A stretch of 64,000 nucleotides of DNA from the NCBI GenBank assembly GCA_030765065.1, contig CM060990.1:216915290-216979289 (forward strand). The letters are read 5' to 3'. Positions 11,105 through 22,254 of this stretch are shown in pieces (position 1 is the stretch's first letter; each line of letters opens with the position of its first letter). The notes under the pieces were generated by a model. The model did not search any database. It was given only the letters and a program-made list of their open reading frames with translations, and had not been told where the DNA came from. This stretch comes from Deroplatys truncata. Its lineage: Eukaryota; Arthropoda; Insecta; Mantodea; Mantidae. Made by a program: the position numbers and the translations under genes.

Positions 11105-13024
11105 ATGATAAAAGGAAAGGATTTTGTTAGATGAGATGGGGATGTTGTATTCTGTGATTGTTGTGGTAAAGAGGTAAGCTATTCTTTTCCTGAAAATTTT
11201 CTATGGCACTTGTTCTTTGTAAAATATTACAAAATTTATTTTAAATAATTAATTAAATAATACCAGTTTTTTAAAAAATCATATCCTTATAACCGGAAGA
11301 TCATTTATAACCAGATAAAATTTACTAAAAGACTTCAAGTCGAACAACATGTCGCATCTGCGTCACATATTGCAAGTATGCAAAAAAGCAAAAGAATCTG
11401 CAACACACCAAATTCAGTCATTTATTACTGCTCCCGCACCTATGGCACCAAAAAATAATTTTTACATGAATACATGCAATGCTTTGATAGCAGCAAATAT
11501 ACCACTTGAGAAACTCAGAAACCCAACTCTTAAGGATTTTTTGGAGGAGTATACAATTAAAAGATGTCCCTGATCCCTCGACACTGAGGAAAACCTATGT
11601 TCCAAAATCTTATAATATGGTAGGCCTATCTAATGTATTTGCCAAACTAAATTTATTTTTATGTAAAAATAAATGAAAACTATTTTCACACATGTAAAAA
11701 TACTTGTTGTTTTGTTAACCAGGTATTGGATAAAATTTGCGAGGACTTGGGAACTTCTAATATATGGGTATCTGTAGATGAAACAACTGATCCTATGGGG
11801 TCCTATGTTGTTAACATAATTGTAGGAAAATTAACTGAGGATGGACCTAGTCAACCCCATCTAGTGTGCCGTAAAGTCCTGCAAAAAGCAAATAACTCCA
11901 CAGTTGCTAGTTTCTTTGTTGATGGACTGCATAAGTTTTAATCAGATATTGTAATTGAATAATATTTTAAATAATTATTTTATTCCCATATAAGATCCTA
12001 TTTTATAAATAATTTTCTGATAAAATGATTCCTATATTTTAGGTATTCTGTGACCAAATAATCTAAACAAAAGTAGAGTTCTTTTGCTGTTAAGTGATGC
12101 TGCTCCCTACATGCTGAAGGCTGGGAAAGCAATTAAAATATTCTACCCACATGTAAAACACATTACATGTCTTGCTCGTGGGCTCCATTGTGTTGCAGAG
12201 GCAATATGCTGTAATTATGACAATGTCAATAATTTGATATCCTCAACTAAAAAGGTATGCGTAAAAATTAGGTGTATATCAGTTTTAATGGTCGCAATGC
12301 TGTAAAAATAAATAAGCCATTTTGATATTTTGTTTTATATAGGTGTTTTCAAAAGCCCCTGCATGTGCAGCTGCTTACAAAGAAGTGTCTACCTGAGTTA
12401 CCATTACCCCCTCAGCCCATCCTAGCTAGATGGGGTACTTGGCTGGAAGCTACAATGTTTTATTCTGACAATTTTGATGCCATTAAATTAGTATGTAGTT
12501 AATTGCAATAAAATTAATACTTCAGTATTTAATTTTAAAGTAAATACTACTTTCAGTTGGGGCAGTAAACAGCTTCTCGCCAGATGATGCCATATGTATC
12601 AGAGATGCACAAGCAGCATTTGAATGCAAAAATGTGTAGCAGTTTTTAATTTACATTAAGGCAAACTTCTGTGAATTGCTCTCTACAATAACAAAATTAG
12701 AAGGAAGAATTCCGTAGATATCCTAGTCATGCCCAAGGGATAGTGGGAGTAGATACAAAGAACAAATTGGACAGTGTCATAAACAGGAACCCAGACTACA
12801 GATTCTTTTGTTCAGTGAAGAAGGTATTTTGTGGTGAAAGCATGAATGAAGAATTTGACATAATACTGTCACAAATATGTTCGTTCAGATTTGCACCTAT
12901 AACTTCTTGTGATGTAGACAGGTCATTTTCTGCCTACAGAAATATTTTGACTGATAAGCGCAGGAACCACAGAAAAAAATTTAGAGATGATGTTAGTTGT
13001 TTACTGTGCAAAACAGTGAAGTGA
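11105..13024 (+). pseudogene. hAT-family transposase gene with retained introns
   Basis: Exon-like blocks in order: 11105-11173 (MIKGKDFV, in-frame stop, then CDCCGKE, a BED-type zinc-finger start) ending at a GTAAGC donor; about 11306-11614 (IASMQKSK region, then AANIPLEKLRNPTLKDFLEEY); about 11723-11940 (DKICEDLGTSNIWVSVDETTDP, first catalytic region); about 12060-12255 ([24 protein letters not shown]); about 12344-12490 (PPQPILARWGTWLEA); about 12556-13024 (C-terminal dimerisation region, SFRFAPITSCDVDRSFSAYRN). Blocks are separated by sequences with GT and AG ends. It carries at least one in-frame stop and one frameshift around 11349-11400. Terminal inverted repeats not found. Confidence 0.8.
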
Positions 13025-13870
13025 ATTAATGAATTGGGAACAAAAATGATAGTGCATATGTTAATGTATTGTTCACCTGATTGTGCATGTATTGTAGTTT
13101 GATAGTGCATGAATGCATGCATATTTTGGAATTTTATAGTACGTGGAATTCTCATCTTTACTTATTAACTACTACAGTATTGAAGTTCCTGACGTTATGT
13201 ATTCCTGAATTCAACACTCACTATAACTAACCATGGCAAGGTCAAGTAGTTTGTTTTAATTCAGCCTGTAGGTAAACACACTGCCCACTTAAACTGTATC
13301 AACAAAATACTTTTAAGCGCTACTGTATGCACAGATTTAGATCTCCAAAACATTCTACAACTGATTTAACTGTATCATGGATGATATTGTTAGTCTACTT
13401 TATTTTAAAATCAAGTAGATTATAAATTTAGTTACAGTTTGTAGGTATTAGTTATACAGTTATTAGGCCAAAAACACGTGAAAAGGAAAACATTTCACCG
13501 AGCAGGAAAGAAACTAATAGAGTTGGTGCCGAATACAAAGACATCATAGAATCCAGGCAATCAGACACTGTGTGATGTACTAACCATAAATGGCATTCAT
13601 TTGTTGACTGTTTTAAAACTGAAAATCTTACTCTCTAGCATGAGGTGTTAGAAGTATGTACAACAATCTGCACACTGAGGATGTGCATGCATGGAAGCAA
13701 ACCACAAATACAATTATTGCACCATCTAGTAGTAAGTAGAAAAGCAAAGTAGCCAATGGCTTGAATAGTGGTTTTACACATGAAATCTGTAAACCTCTGT
13801 CCAAGATTCTAATAACCCAGCATATATTTGCGAATTAATGGTAAAGCAGTGTTACTTGTTAAGAGATCCA
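13025..13870. other. Unassigned sequence
   Basis: AT-rich sequence downstream of the hAT gene. It may include its 3' end and right terminus, but I could not pair an inverted repeat. No credible gene. Confidence 0.5.
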
Positions 13871-13871
13871 T

Positions 13872-14097
13872 TGCAGTCGTTCAAACCCAGCAGAGGGTGA
13901 TGGATTTTTTCGGGTGTAAAAACCCTCAGCATGGCTTCCTTCGGAAGGTAATTAAAACCGGTGGTCCCGTGTCATAGATTTATGGCACGTAAAAGAGCCT
14001 CAAGCCTGATAAAGAGGCCTCTGAGCAAAATGATCAGTCTTTCGTGCCCAAGGACTCTAAGGCCCACAGCAGTTTAAATAAAACTCAGTTTAATTTT
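13872..14097 (+). mobile_element. SINE family A, copy 1 (degenerate head)
   Basis: From the B-box remnant (gttcaaaccc at 13880s) through ggtgatggattttttcggg, atggcttccttcggaagg, tagatttatggcacgtaaaa and the 3' end taaataaaactcagttt, it matches the copies at 15479 and 35150. The tRNA-like head is diverged or truncated and no target-site duplication was identified. Confidence 0.85.
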
Positions 14098-14880
14098 TCA
14101 TTGCAATTGTAGTGATTAGACAGAATAGGCAAGTTGATGGAGAAAAGCACTCCAGAGATGTACTTTGTTTATTGCAGAAATACTTCTGCATTTTATTTTT
14201 ATGATTTTATCAAGTGATTCTGAATAAGTGCAGCGGAATCTTGTTTTCTTGGGACCAAAGGATTTTGGACATCATAAACTTTGAACAAAAAACATATAGT
14301 GTAATAGCACTGAGATTCTATGCATCATCTTTTCAAGTAAGCCTATCTCAGATTGTGACTTCATAACCCCTGTTAAGGTATGTTGTTTAACATAGGCATT
14401 GGATTATTACAATAGCAGCTTTGATAAATTGATATTGCTACTTAAATTCAGCATCAGTGTACGTTTCAAGTGGACTCTGGAAATCACACAAATACCACTT
14501 ATTACTGTGCAGTAACATTTTGTTATGAAACTCCATATACTCCACGAAATCGCTATTATCGTTAACCTTTGTTATAGGCAGTTGATTCAAGATGGCATCT
14601 GTTCTCCTTATTGCATGTAAGTGGAAGTCAAAGCTTTCTTATATAAGGCATTTCCTTATTCATGTCAAAGAATAATGTCTGTGAAATGAAAATAGCTGTT
14701 TAAGGACTTCCTTGAAATAAGCGACAACTATGAACTCGACCCTACATTATTAGGTTCACCACTCACTACAGTGGTGAACCTCTACAATGTGTCAGCATAG
14801 CTGACAACCATTATCACCACACACTCTTCTTTTGCAAATCTGGAGCACTTTGTGCCCACATTACCATTCACTTTCTTGAT
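14098..14880. other. Intronic sequence with two adjacent perfect hairpins
   Basis: Mostly featureless AT-rich sequence. At 14752-14781 there is a perfect 12-base-pair hairpin (aggttcaccact, 6-base loop) and at 14791-14805 a 6-base-pair hairpin (gtcagc, loop ata). No coding potential. Confidence 0.6.
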
Positions 14881-15130
14881 TGTAGGCTTTCATGGCTGGT
14901 GTTATTAGTAAAATATGACATCTTTTCTGGGCTTGTAGACCATGGTCGAACGATAAAGTTATTAAAAACTTGATGTTTTGTCCTCAACTGTGGAGCACAT
15001 CCTCAGAAGAGAAGAGTGGTGGGAATTGCTGATGACTCAAGTACATGTGGCAGTGGATGATAATTTATACTGTTGGAGTGGGAGAGTAGTCCATAAATAA
15101 CCAATCTTTGCCTGCATAGGATAGAAATGT
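14880..15130. mobile_element. Penelope-like element terminal remnant
   Basis: The sequence aggctttcatggctggtgtt and, about 80 bases on, tgttttgtcctcaactgtgg followed by acatcctcag resemble the terminal regions of Penelope-like retroelements as I know them. In reverse complement, CTGAGGA...GACAAAAC looks like a decayed hammerhead core (CTGANGA...GAAA). No reverse transcriptase is present here. Recognition is from memory of the family, so moderate. Confidence 0.5.
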
Positions 15131-15478
15131 CTATGGTCAACCACTTCAAAGCTTATAGTTGCACATATACATCATTCATTGATAACAGTATTATCTTGCT
15201 TTCGAGTTTCTAAGTCTCAAGTTTTACCATTTGCCATCTGTGATAGCGTGTACTTCTGTGATTTATAAAACAGTGTATTAATACAAATAAAGTGGTATTC
15301 TCAGGTGAGTTTAATATCCATTACACTGGTCAAAATTGATACTGCAGTATAAAGCAAAATATGTGACTTTAATGGAAATCAGTGCCCTGATTTAAAAAAT
15401 GAAGTCTGTTTTTTGCTATCACACCTAGTTTTTATGATATGTGCATATATGTCTATGGTGCTAAATTCATTCAGCTTA

Positions 15479-15770
15479 GTCGTCCTCCATGGTGTAGTGG
15501 TTACCATGCTAGCCTCTAATTCTCGAGGTTGTGGGTTCAAACCTGGCGGAGGGTGATGGATTTTTTAGGGCGTAAAAATCCTTAGCATGGCTTCCTTTGG
15601 AAGGGAAGTAAAGCCGGTGGTCCTGTGTCATAGATTTATGGCATGTAAAGGAACCTCAAACCTGGTAAAGAGGCCTCTGAGCAAAAAATTATTTGTCTTT
15701 CACACCCAATATAGAATGGGACACTAAGGATCACAGTAGTTAAAGAGCATCCATAAATAAAACTTTTAAT
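15479..15770 (+). mobile_element. SINE family A, copy 2 (full length, tRNA-derived)
   Basis: A 292-base SINE flanked by a perfect 13-base target-site duplication, ttcattcagctta (15466-15478 and 15771-15783). The head is tRNA-like: A-box region tggtgtagtggttaccatgc and B box gggttcaaacctgg, with cctcc near the 5' end able to pair with ggagg after the B box as an acceptor stem. The body (atggcttcctttggaagg, tagatttatggca) is shared with copies 1 and 3; the 3' end is ccataaataaaactttt. Transcription would be by RNA polymerase III; mobility would depend on a partner LINE (family knowledge). Confidence 0.93.
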
Positions 15771-16050
15771 TTCATTCAGCTTATAAAGCTTACTGCTATG
15801 TTTCATTATGTTATTCTAAATCTGTTGTTGATTTTCTTCCTAATCATCTCACTTCTGTCCTCCCTTATCACCCAGATGTTTATATTTATATTCCCAGCAA
15901 TCATCAGTTTTGTTCTATGGGTCAGGTCTGTCTTCTTGCGAATGTGTACATTTACAGATATCATAGATCTCAGCTTTAGTTGAACTGAAAACTTGTGTTA
16001 ATATACACATTCGTCTTCTATATGTGTAGTGCTAAAATAAAAGTTGGAGT

Positions 16051-17740
16051 ATGACTTCTACATCAGGATTACACAGGAGACAGTGTCTACAAAGTCCTCA
16101 GAAGCTTTGTTACATTTGTGGGTGTTATGTGTTTGACGGGAAGGTACGTAAAATAGACTCGCAAACAAAGAAACTATATTACTCATATTTTAAAGAGAAA
16201 AGTTGGTGATCAGGATAAATCGTTCGCACCTTATATTACATGCAACAGTTGTATTGAGGGATTATGCTATTGTTATGAAGGAAAATCTAAGGCAATGCTG
16301 TTTGCCAAACCAATGATATGGAGAGAACAGCAGAATCACCATGACGATTGTTACTTTTGCATATGCAAAATTGTTGGCTACAACAAAAAAACAATAAGGC
16401 AGGAACTAAATATCCAAATCTGAACTCAGCTACATGGCATATTCCTCATGGACCCAAACTACTCATACCTACACCACCAGCAGACATCAATTTTAGTGAA
16501 TCTGAAAGTAGTTCCGTGATTTTCAACAATGAGTTGGTTTCTGATCCAGAAGAATTTGACAATTCACCACAACAGTTTATAATTAATTTGAGTTAAATGA
16601 TTTAGTGAGGGATTTAAACCTCACAAAACTAAAATGTGAATTAGTGGGCTCAAGACTACAGGAGAAGAATTTATCACCTGGCATCACATTTTTGTGGTAT
16701 AGGAATTGCGAAATACAGTTCCACAAGTACTGTGCAGAAGAAGAACAACTTGTGTTTTGTGTGGATGTGTGTAATCTTATTCAACAGTTGGGAAGGGAAG
16801 CATATGAGCCAAGTAACTGGCATCTTTTTATTGATTCTTCCAAACGAAGTCTTAAGGCAGTGTTACTTCATAATGGCAACAAGTTAGCTTCAATACCGCT
16901 TGCACATTCTAGGAACCTAAGAGAGTCTTATGAAACTCTGAAGCGTCTTCTTAAGAAAATTAAGTACCGTGACCACGAGTGGCAAATATGTGATGACTTG
17001 AAGGCCATTGGTTTGTTACTAGGACAACAGGGAGGATACACAAAATTCCCTTGTTTTCTTAGCAGATGGGATAGCAGGGCGAGGGACTAACATTGGGAAA
17101 CTGAACCAATGGCCTGAGAGGCAGCAACTGGAACCTGGGTCAAAAAATGTTACTAATGTGCCTCTTGTTGATCGTCGAAAAATTCTACTCCCTCCATTAC
17201 ACACAAAACTTGGCATGATGAAACAATTCATGAAAGCACTTGACAAAAGTTGCCCATGCTTACAGTACTTATGCATAAAGTTTCCATTATTGTCACAGGC
17301 TAAAATCAGAGAGGGAGTATTTGATGTACCACAGATAAGGAAACTGATGAAAGATGTTAATGCTACCAGCTTTATGAATGAAATTGAAAAAGACGTGTGG
17401 AATGGATTTGCAGAGATTGTTAAGAAATTTCTGGGCTATGTGAAAGACCCGCCAATACAAAGAAATTGTCAGAAATATGCTGGAAAATTTCAGACTGTTC
17501 GGCTGTAATATGAGTTTGAAGCTTCATTTTTTCAAGTCATATCTTGACTACTTCCCATCGAATTTAGGAGCTGTCAACGAAGAGCACAGTGAAAGATGTT
17601 CCAGGGCTTGAAAAAAGTTAAATGACATTATCAGGGACATTGGGACGTACATATGATGGCCAATTACTGCTGGTGTCTTGCACGCGACAAACCTACCAGA
17701 GAACACCCAAGAAAATCACATACACTGAAGTTCCATAGGG
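16051..17740 (+). pseudogene. Gene relic of an unnamed repetitive zinc-finger protein family
   Basis: ATG at 16051 opens a frame with a ZAD-like zinc-binding pattern: CYICGCYVFDGK, then after a frameshift near 16204, CNSCIEGLCYC and an HHDDCYFC motif. A second frameshift gives the acidic linker at 16400-16596. Then 16605-17090 encodes WHLFIDSSKRSLKAVLLHNG and CDDLKAIGLLLGQQGGYTKFPCFL (Cys-rich core), and 17158-17508 encodes PQIRKLMKDVNA and similar. Beyond, broken remains read SFFQVIS..LLPIEF and HWDVHMMANYCW. From memory, this domain order recurs as multi-copy uncharacterised proteins in many arthropods and cnidarians; no enzymatic role is established to my knowledge. Several frameshifts make this copy non-functional. 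It could be a transposon-borne gene. Confidence 0.7.
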
Positions 17741-18500
17741 AAAGAAACAGGGGTACACCAGATAACTAACATACATTCTCAAATTCAGGTACACTTTCAT
17801 GTTATTATTCTTCTTTATTTTCTTTAAAAGTTGTATATGAATGTGTAATATTTTTGCAAATTTAACAATTATATTTTCATGAACATTGTCATATTGCCAA
17901 AATGTGCTACAGAAAAACAGAATGCATTTTTTAATTCTATGCACCAAAATTATAAGTCACCTATTTTTAATCGTACCGAAGAAAAACGTTTTCATTTGTA
18001 ACCTAGTGTTGTCAGCAGTAACCTTCAAATAAAACACATTAAATCTAAAATATCTTGATACATTCTAGAACTTCCTCAGAATTGTGGATTAAGAAGAGAA
18101 TTTCAAAGTATTATTGTTATACAAAGCGCATATGGTTAAGTGGTTGTAGTGCTAAGAAAATGGTGAAGAACCATGGAGTACATCAGCATTTCTGCATTAA
18201 GTTATGAAACACATGGGACTGAAAATGCAATAATGTTTCATATGTTATGAAGGAGCAGGAATGGTCACTGTTTGAGGCACCCATTTTTTGCAAAGCATGA
18301 AATTGCGAATTTTTTGAGAAATTTTAGTTCGGAATCATTTTAAAGTATTATCTACTGTTATCCATTTGAGTAGGATGTGTCACATACTGCTCATAAGCTT
18401 ACTTTTGGTTGATTTTTTTCTTGTGCTTAGTTTCCTGAAATGGTGCCAAAGTTTCTAACAGAGAAAAAAATAATTTTCCTCTGAAATATTTTGTATATTC
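17741..18500. other. Unassigned AT-rich sequence
   Basis: Between the zinc-finger relic and a hAT fragment. The minus-strand frames at 17693-17947 and 18455-18637 are low complexity and do not resemble known proteins. Could include the 3' end of the relic. Confidence 0.5.
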
Positions 18501-18519
18501 AACAAAAATAAACATTTAC

Positions 18520-19330
18520 TTGCGTACAAATACTCCATTGAGTGGAACAGGAAAGACATGTTTGAAGCGCATTTACTGGCAGCATTCTCCTTCAAGAAAA
18601 ACGAAAGGCTCAAATGAGATAGGGCATTGGAAGACAAGTGTTAGCAACAGACATCAGCTTGGGGCAAAACAAGCAAAAACTGATCGAGAATTCATCATGT
18701 TGATTATACAAGTTTTCATGGAAGTCAATTTTCCAATGGAAGAAATTGATCACCCCAACCTAAGAGAGTGGATGAAGAGATACATACCAGGTTTGCATAT
18801 TTTGCTTTAGGTGGAAGATATGAGAGGTTATGTCTCTATAAAATTCTAGTATAGCAGATTATGATGTAGACCATTTGTATACACATGTTTGGGTACACTA
18901 GAATTTTGTTTCTTCAGCAATTTATTTTGATTGCTAGTTTGTCATATTTTTAAGTGATGAAGGTTTACCCACATCTAGCAGACTATGGGAAGATTATGTA
19001 TCTCATATTATGCAAGTAGAGGAACAAAGGCTGACAGAAGTTGTAAAAGATGAGCACATTGTGATTCTCTGCAATGAAGCTAACAAAAAATGGACAATGT
19101 GTGTTCTTCCTTCCTTCCTCTCTTGTCAAAGTGTTTGTTTGTAGCAACAACAAGGTACAGAAGTTATTTGTAGGGGATGTTGAAGTCCTTGAAAAAGCAT
19201 GAGTGCAGTAAAGGGAGTAATGCACAAGCATTCTGGGCAGTGCTGAAGATATGGCCAATTGGGTGTGGTATGAATAAAAGTGAGATGCATCTTACGAGAT
19301 GCCAGGAGCCGAAAATGTAAGTTGCTGGTA
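18520..19330 (+). pseudogene. hAT-type transposase fragment (second family)
   Basis: 18520-18800 encodes QAKTDREFIMLIIQVFMEV then NFPMEEIDHPNLREWMKRYI, the hAT region that precedes the first catalytic segment (compare ANIPLEKLRNPTLKDFLEEY in the copy at 11105). It ends near a GTTTGC that could be a donor. Around 18961-19090 continues LPTSSRLWEDYVSHIMQVEE and DEHIVILCNEANKKWT, the catalytic-Asp region with Asp replaced by Asn (CDE to CNE). Further sequence to about 19330 is weakly similar. Truncated; interrupted downstream by the element at 19434. Confidence 0.65.
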
Positions 19331-19367
19331 GCTTTGAGTTGCATATCATTAATTTTGTATAGATAAA

Positions 19368-19384
19368 AATGCCCCCCCCCCTCC
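19368..19384. repeat. Poly-C tract
   Basis: Run of about eleven cytosines (ccccccccccctcc) in otherwise AT-rich sequence. Confidence 0.85.
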
Positions 19385-19433
19385 AAAGTTAGATATGCCT
19401 CATGCATTTGATACATGTGCCACTAGTTGTATA

Positions 19434-21240
19434 ATTGGCGCAAAAGTTCTAGACATATGAAAATCTTAATGACAGCTATGAAGCAAGTTACTTACCATAT
19501 CAGGAGGTGACTGGTCATCTGTATGCTGCAGAAGTGCATGGCACAGTCATTGTCAAATATCTGCACGCCAGTTATGCACTACACTACACTGATAAACTTA
19601 GTTACATACAGTATATTTAAATCCACCACTGTAAAAAGCGCTTAATATAAAAACACTGTCAATCATCTTCCTCCTATTCTTCCACACCTGACAGCCCTTC
19701 CTCTTCTGCGGAATCACTCACATCATTGCTGTCATCACTGCTGTCGCTACTTTCTGCACCATTATCCTGGATGAGAATTCTTTCTATTTGATTTTCTGCA
19801 ATTCCATCTTTTTCAAAATAATGATTCTCAATTTATTCAACATGTCGACATACATTTTCCCATTCTGGCCTTCCAATTTCTGCAAATCGCTGGCGACATA
19901 ACTGCTCCACATCTGTTAATTTAAAAGTGATATTTCTGCAGGCCACCCATTTTTTAACATCAGCCCAGACTAATTCGATTGGGTTTAGATCTGGGTGATA
20001 CAGTGGCAGTCTAAGTATATTATGGCCATATTGTATTAATATCTGGCCAATTATGTATGACTTCTTGGCTTTAATTAAGTTATATAGCTTTGTTTTACTC
20101 ATGCTTTCATCTAAAGCTATATTACACCTAAGTAACCAAGCTCTCATTTCTTCTTTCAAGGAATTGAGGTAGGTGGTTTGTCAGTTTGAGTGTTGACGCA
20201 TTGTCGTTAACCAGAACAGACCCAGCAGGCATATTAGGTATCAACATGGTGTTGATTCACTTCATATAATTTTCTGTATTCATTTCTTGATGAAAATCTC
20301 CTGGTTTTTGTTGCAACTTGTAAAAGAAGGGCATTTGGAACAAAGCCAATCTTTCCAACAGCATGGACGATAATAAGTATTTGTCCTTTGGCAACAGGTG
20401 CCTGCAAACCTAATTCGCTATCGTCACTCAAACTTTTAGAAGTTGTATGACTGCTGTGAATGTATGACTCATCTTCATACACTATAGTTTGACCCTCTAA
20501 TTTGTACCTCTGAGTAAGGTACTTTTCCAGCTGAGATCATATGTCGTGCTTTTCTATTAGAACTCTTCTATTTGATTTTATTTTCTTCCACTTGAACCCT
20601 AAATCTTTTATAATTTTTCTGAGATTTGTAGCACCACCTTGAAAATTTATGCTGTCTTTCAGCTTGATGAGCAATCTGCTTATTGTTGGCACAGTTTTTT
20701 CTTCCACATAGAAATTGTGACTCATGTGCCGAATGACGCATTTTTTGAAATCGTCTATTTCTGCAATACGTTTAGGGACGTTATGTTTCTTCCTAGGTGT
20801 GTCTAATTGTACTCTTTCATCCATATGTTTTTTTTCTTATCTTTAAGAGCTCTGGAAACGGAACTCAGTGAAATACCAGTTGCTTTGGCTACCTCTTTCT
20901 TTCACTCGCTTAAGGCTTTTGTGGAATTCAGTGAACATATATTTTCTTCCTTCAGCTCTACTTCTTGCATCATTAAGTTGAGGTCATTTGCAATTATTTT
21001 CCTGCTTTGACTATGTAATACCTTACACTTAACTTTGAAAACATAGGAGCCATAGTTATAAATATAACAAATATAAAATAAGCACTATTTAGGACACTTT
21101 CTACGCAGACTATGTGTTATGCACTGTGAGTAAGTAAAGGTATTATATCGTTTTCGTTGATTAAGCTAATCAGAAATCATTCCTAGGCTCAGCAGCTAGG
21201 ATGGCAATCAGGGTCATGATTCCAGAAGTTTTGCGCCAGC
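19434..21240 (-). mobile_element. Tc1/mariner-superfamily transposon with both ends
   Basis: This 1,807-base element has imperfect terminal inverted repeats: attggcgcaaaagttctaga at 19434-19453 and the complement of gctggcgcaaaacttctgga at 21221-21240. Both sides are flanked by TA (19432-19433 and 21241-21242), the target of this superfamily. The minus-strand transposase fills most of the interior. Because ends, target duplication and most of the coding region survive, this is one of the better preserved elements in the window. Confidence 0.92.
19833..21010 (-). pseudogene. DD(34)E-type transposase, lightly damaged
   Basis: Read from 21010 downward: ANDLNLMMQEVELKEENICS; VAKATGISLSSVSRALKDKK (helix-turn-helix, in a shifted frame near 20880); MDERVQLDTPRKKHNVPKRI; IVYEDESYIHSSH (first catalytic Asp, 20482 region); PAGSVLVNDNASTLKLTNHL (second Asp, near 20210); YHPDLNPIELVWADVKKW (catalytic Glu, near 20000). 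The triad is therefore present. Damage is limited to a stop near 20540, a stop near 20235 and frameshifts near 20160 and 20830-20900. Related transposases cut and paste DNA at TA. C-terminus ends at 19833; acidic, Asp/Ser-rich sequence encoded at 19660-19800 may be a missing tail. Confidence 0.85.
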
Positions 21241-21389
21241 TATACATAAACTACTGAGCAAAATTTTTGTATGTGTGGCAAAAGCCTGTTGCAACGTTTA
21301 TGATTTCAGTTTATGCAATACAGTAATGGAGGAAATGGGATTTTCAGTCTAATTTCACAGATATATTAGAGAACCATGTAGACATTTTA

Positions 21390-22090
21390 ATAAAATAGTA
21401 ATTACCACAAAATAAGAAAAGGAAATCTATTGCAATGGTTAGAATTCAAGATGATGATAGAAAAGAGTTTGATTTGGATTATAATGAAAATAAGGAACAT
21501 GTAAAGCAGAATAAAACAAAAGGCAGATGTTTTAGAATGGGCAACAAGCCTATACACTTGAAAGAATGGGAAAGAAAGTCTGTGGAACTGGTAGGAGAAA
21601 CAAATCCTTATCTGAAAGCAGTAAAAGGTAAGCATAAACATTAAAAGTGGATTATTTTACATATCTACTATTTATTCAGTTAGTGTTACATATTATTTGT
21701 TTAGGAATGCTTCAATTAAAAAAAAAGTATTATTTCATGTGGTCTGGCAGTCAGTGTCCATGATGCTAGAGAATCTTTTCTGGTGTCACTATCTGAGGAG
21801 CTAGAGGATGATGTAGCTCAGAGTGCAAGGTTGACTCCTAATGTGGCTTCCCTTGATCATAGCAAAACTGCTGGAAAAAGTTATGAATGAGTACAAAGAA
21901 ACCAGACTGATGACGTATCAAAAACTGCAAAGTCCTGTGCTGTCAAAACAAATGAGCATCCAGACAATGCAGCAACCTAATTCATTAGTATAACAAGAAA
22001 TCCTATGCCTTGAAAAAGAGAGATTGATGTGCCTTAAAAAACAAGGATGATAATGATGAAGAAAATGAACTGTTCACTTACACTAATTTG
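21390..22090 (+). pseudogene. Putative Harbinger accessory (MYB/SANT-like) gene remnant
   Basis: 21435-21640 encodes a charged peptide (MVRIQDDDRKEFDLDYNENK, then KGRCFRMGNKPIHLKEWERK) ending at a good donor (AAAAG|GTAAGC). Downstream, 21740-22090 has broken coding-like sequence. PIF/Harbinger elements carry a second DNA-binding gene beside the transposase, often in opposite orientation, and a Harbinger transposase lies just downstream on the minus strand. The link is by position and composition, not by a recognised SANT motif. It could also be an unrelated gene fragment. Confidence 0.35.
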
Positions 22091-22254
22091 TAACTACAGC
22101 AATGCTTGTGGTAATGAAAATAATAACAAACTAGTAGCACTGTTAATAATTCGGTTAAAATAATTTAAAGGTTGGTACTATTAAAATGTCTGTAGTTCTT
22201 CATTAAATAATCAAGATATTATTGCAATATTATTGTTTATAACAATGTACTTGT

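Noticed and set aside
15479-15560. Functional tRNA gene
   Set aside because: The tRNA-like sequence is the head of a SINE with a long body and target-site duplications; the anticodon arm does not fold properly.
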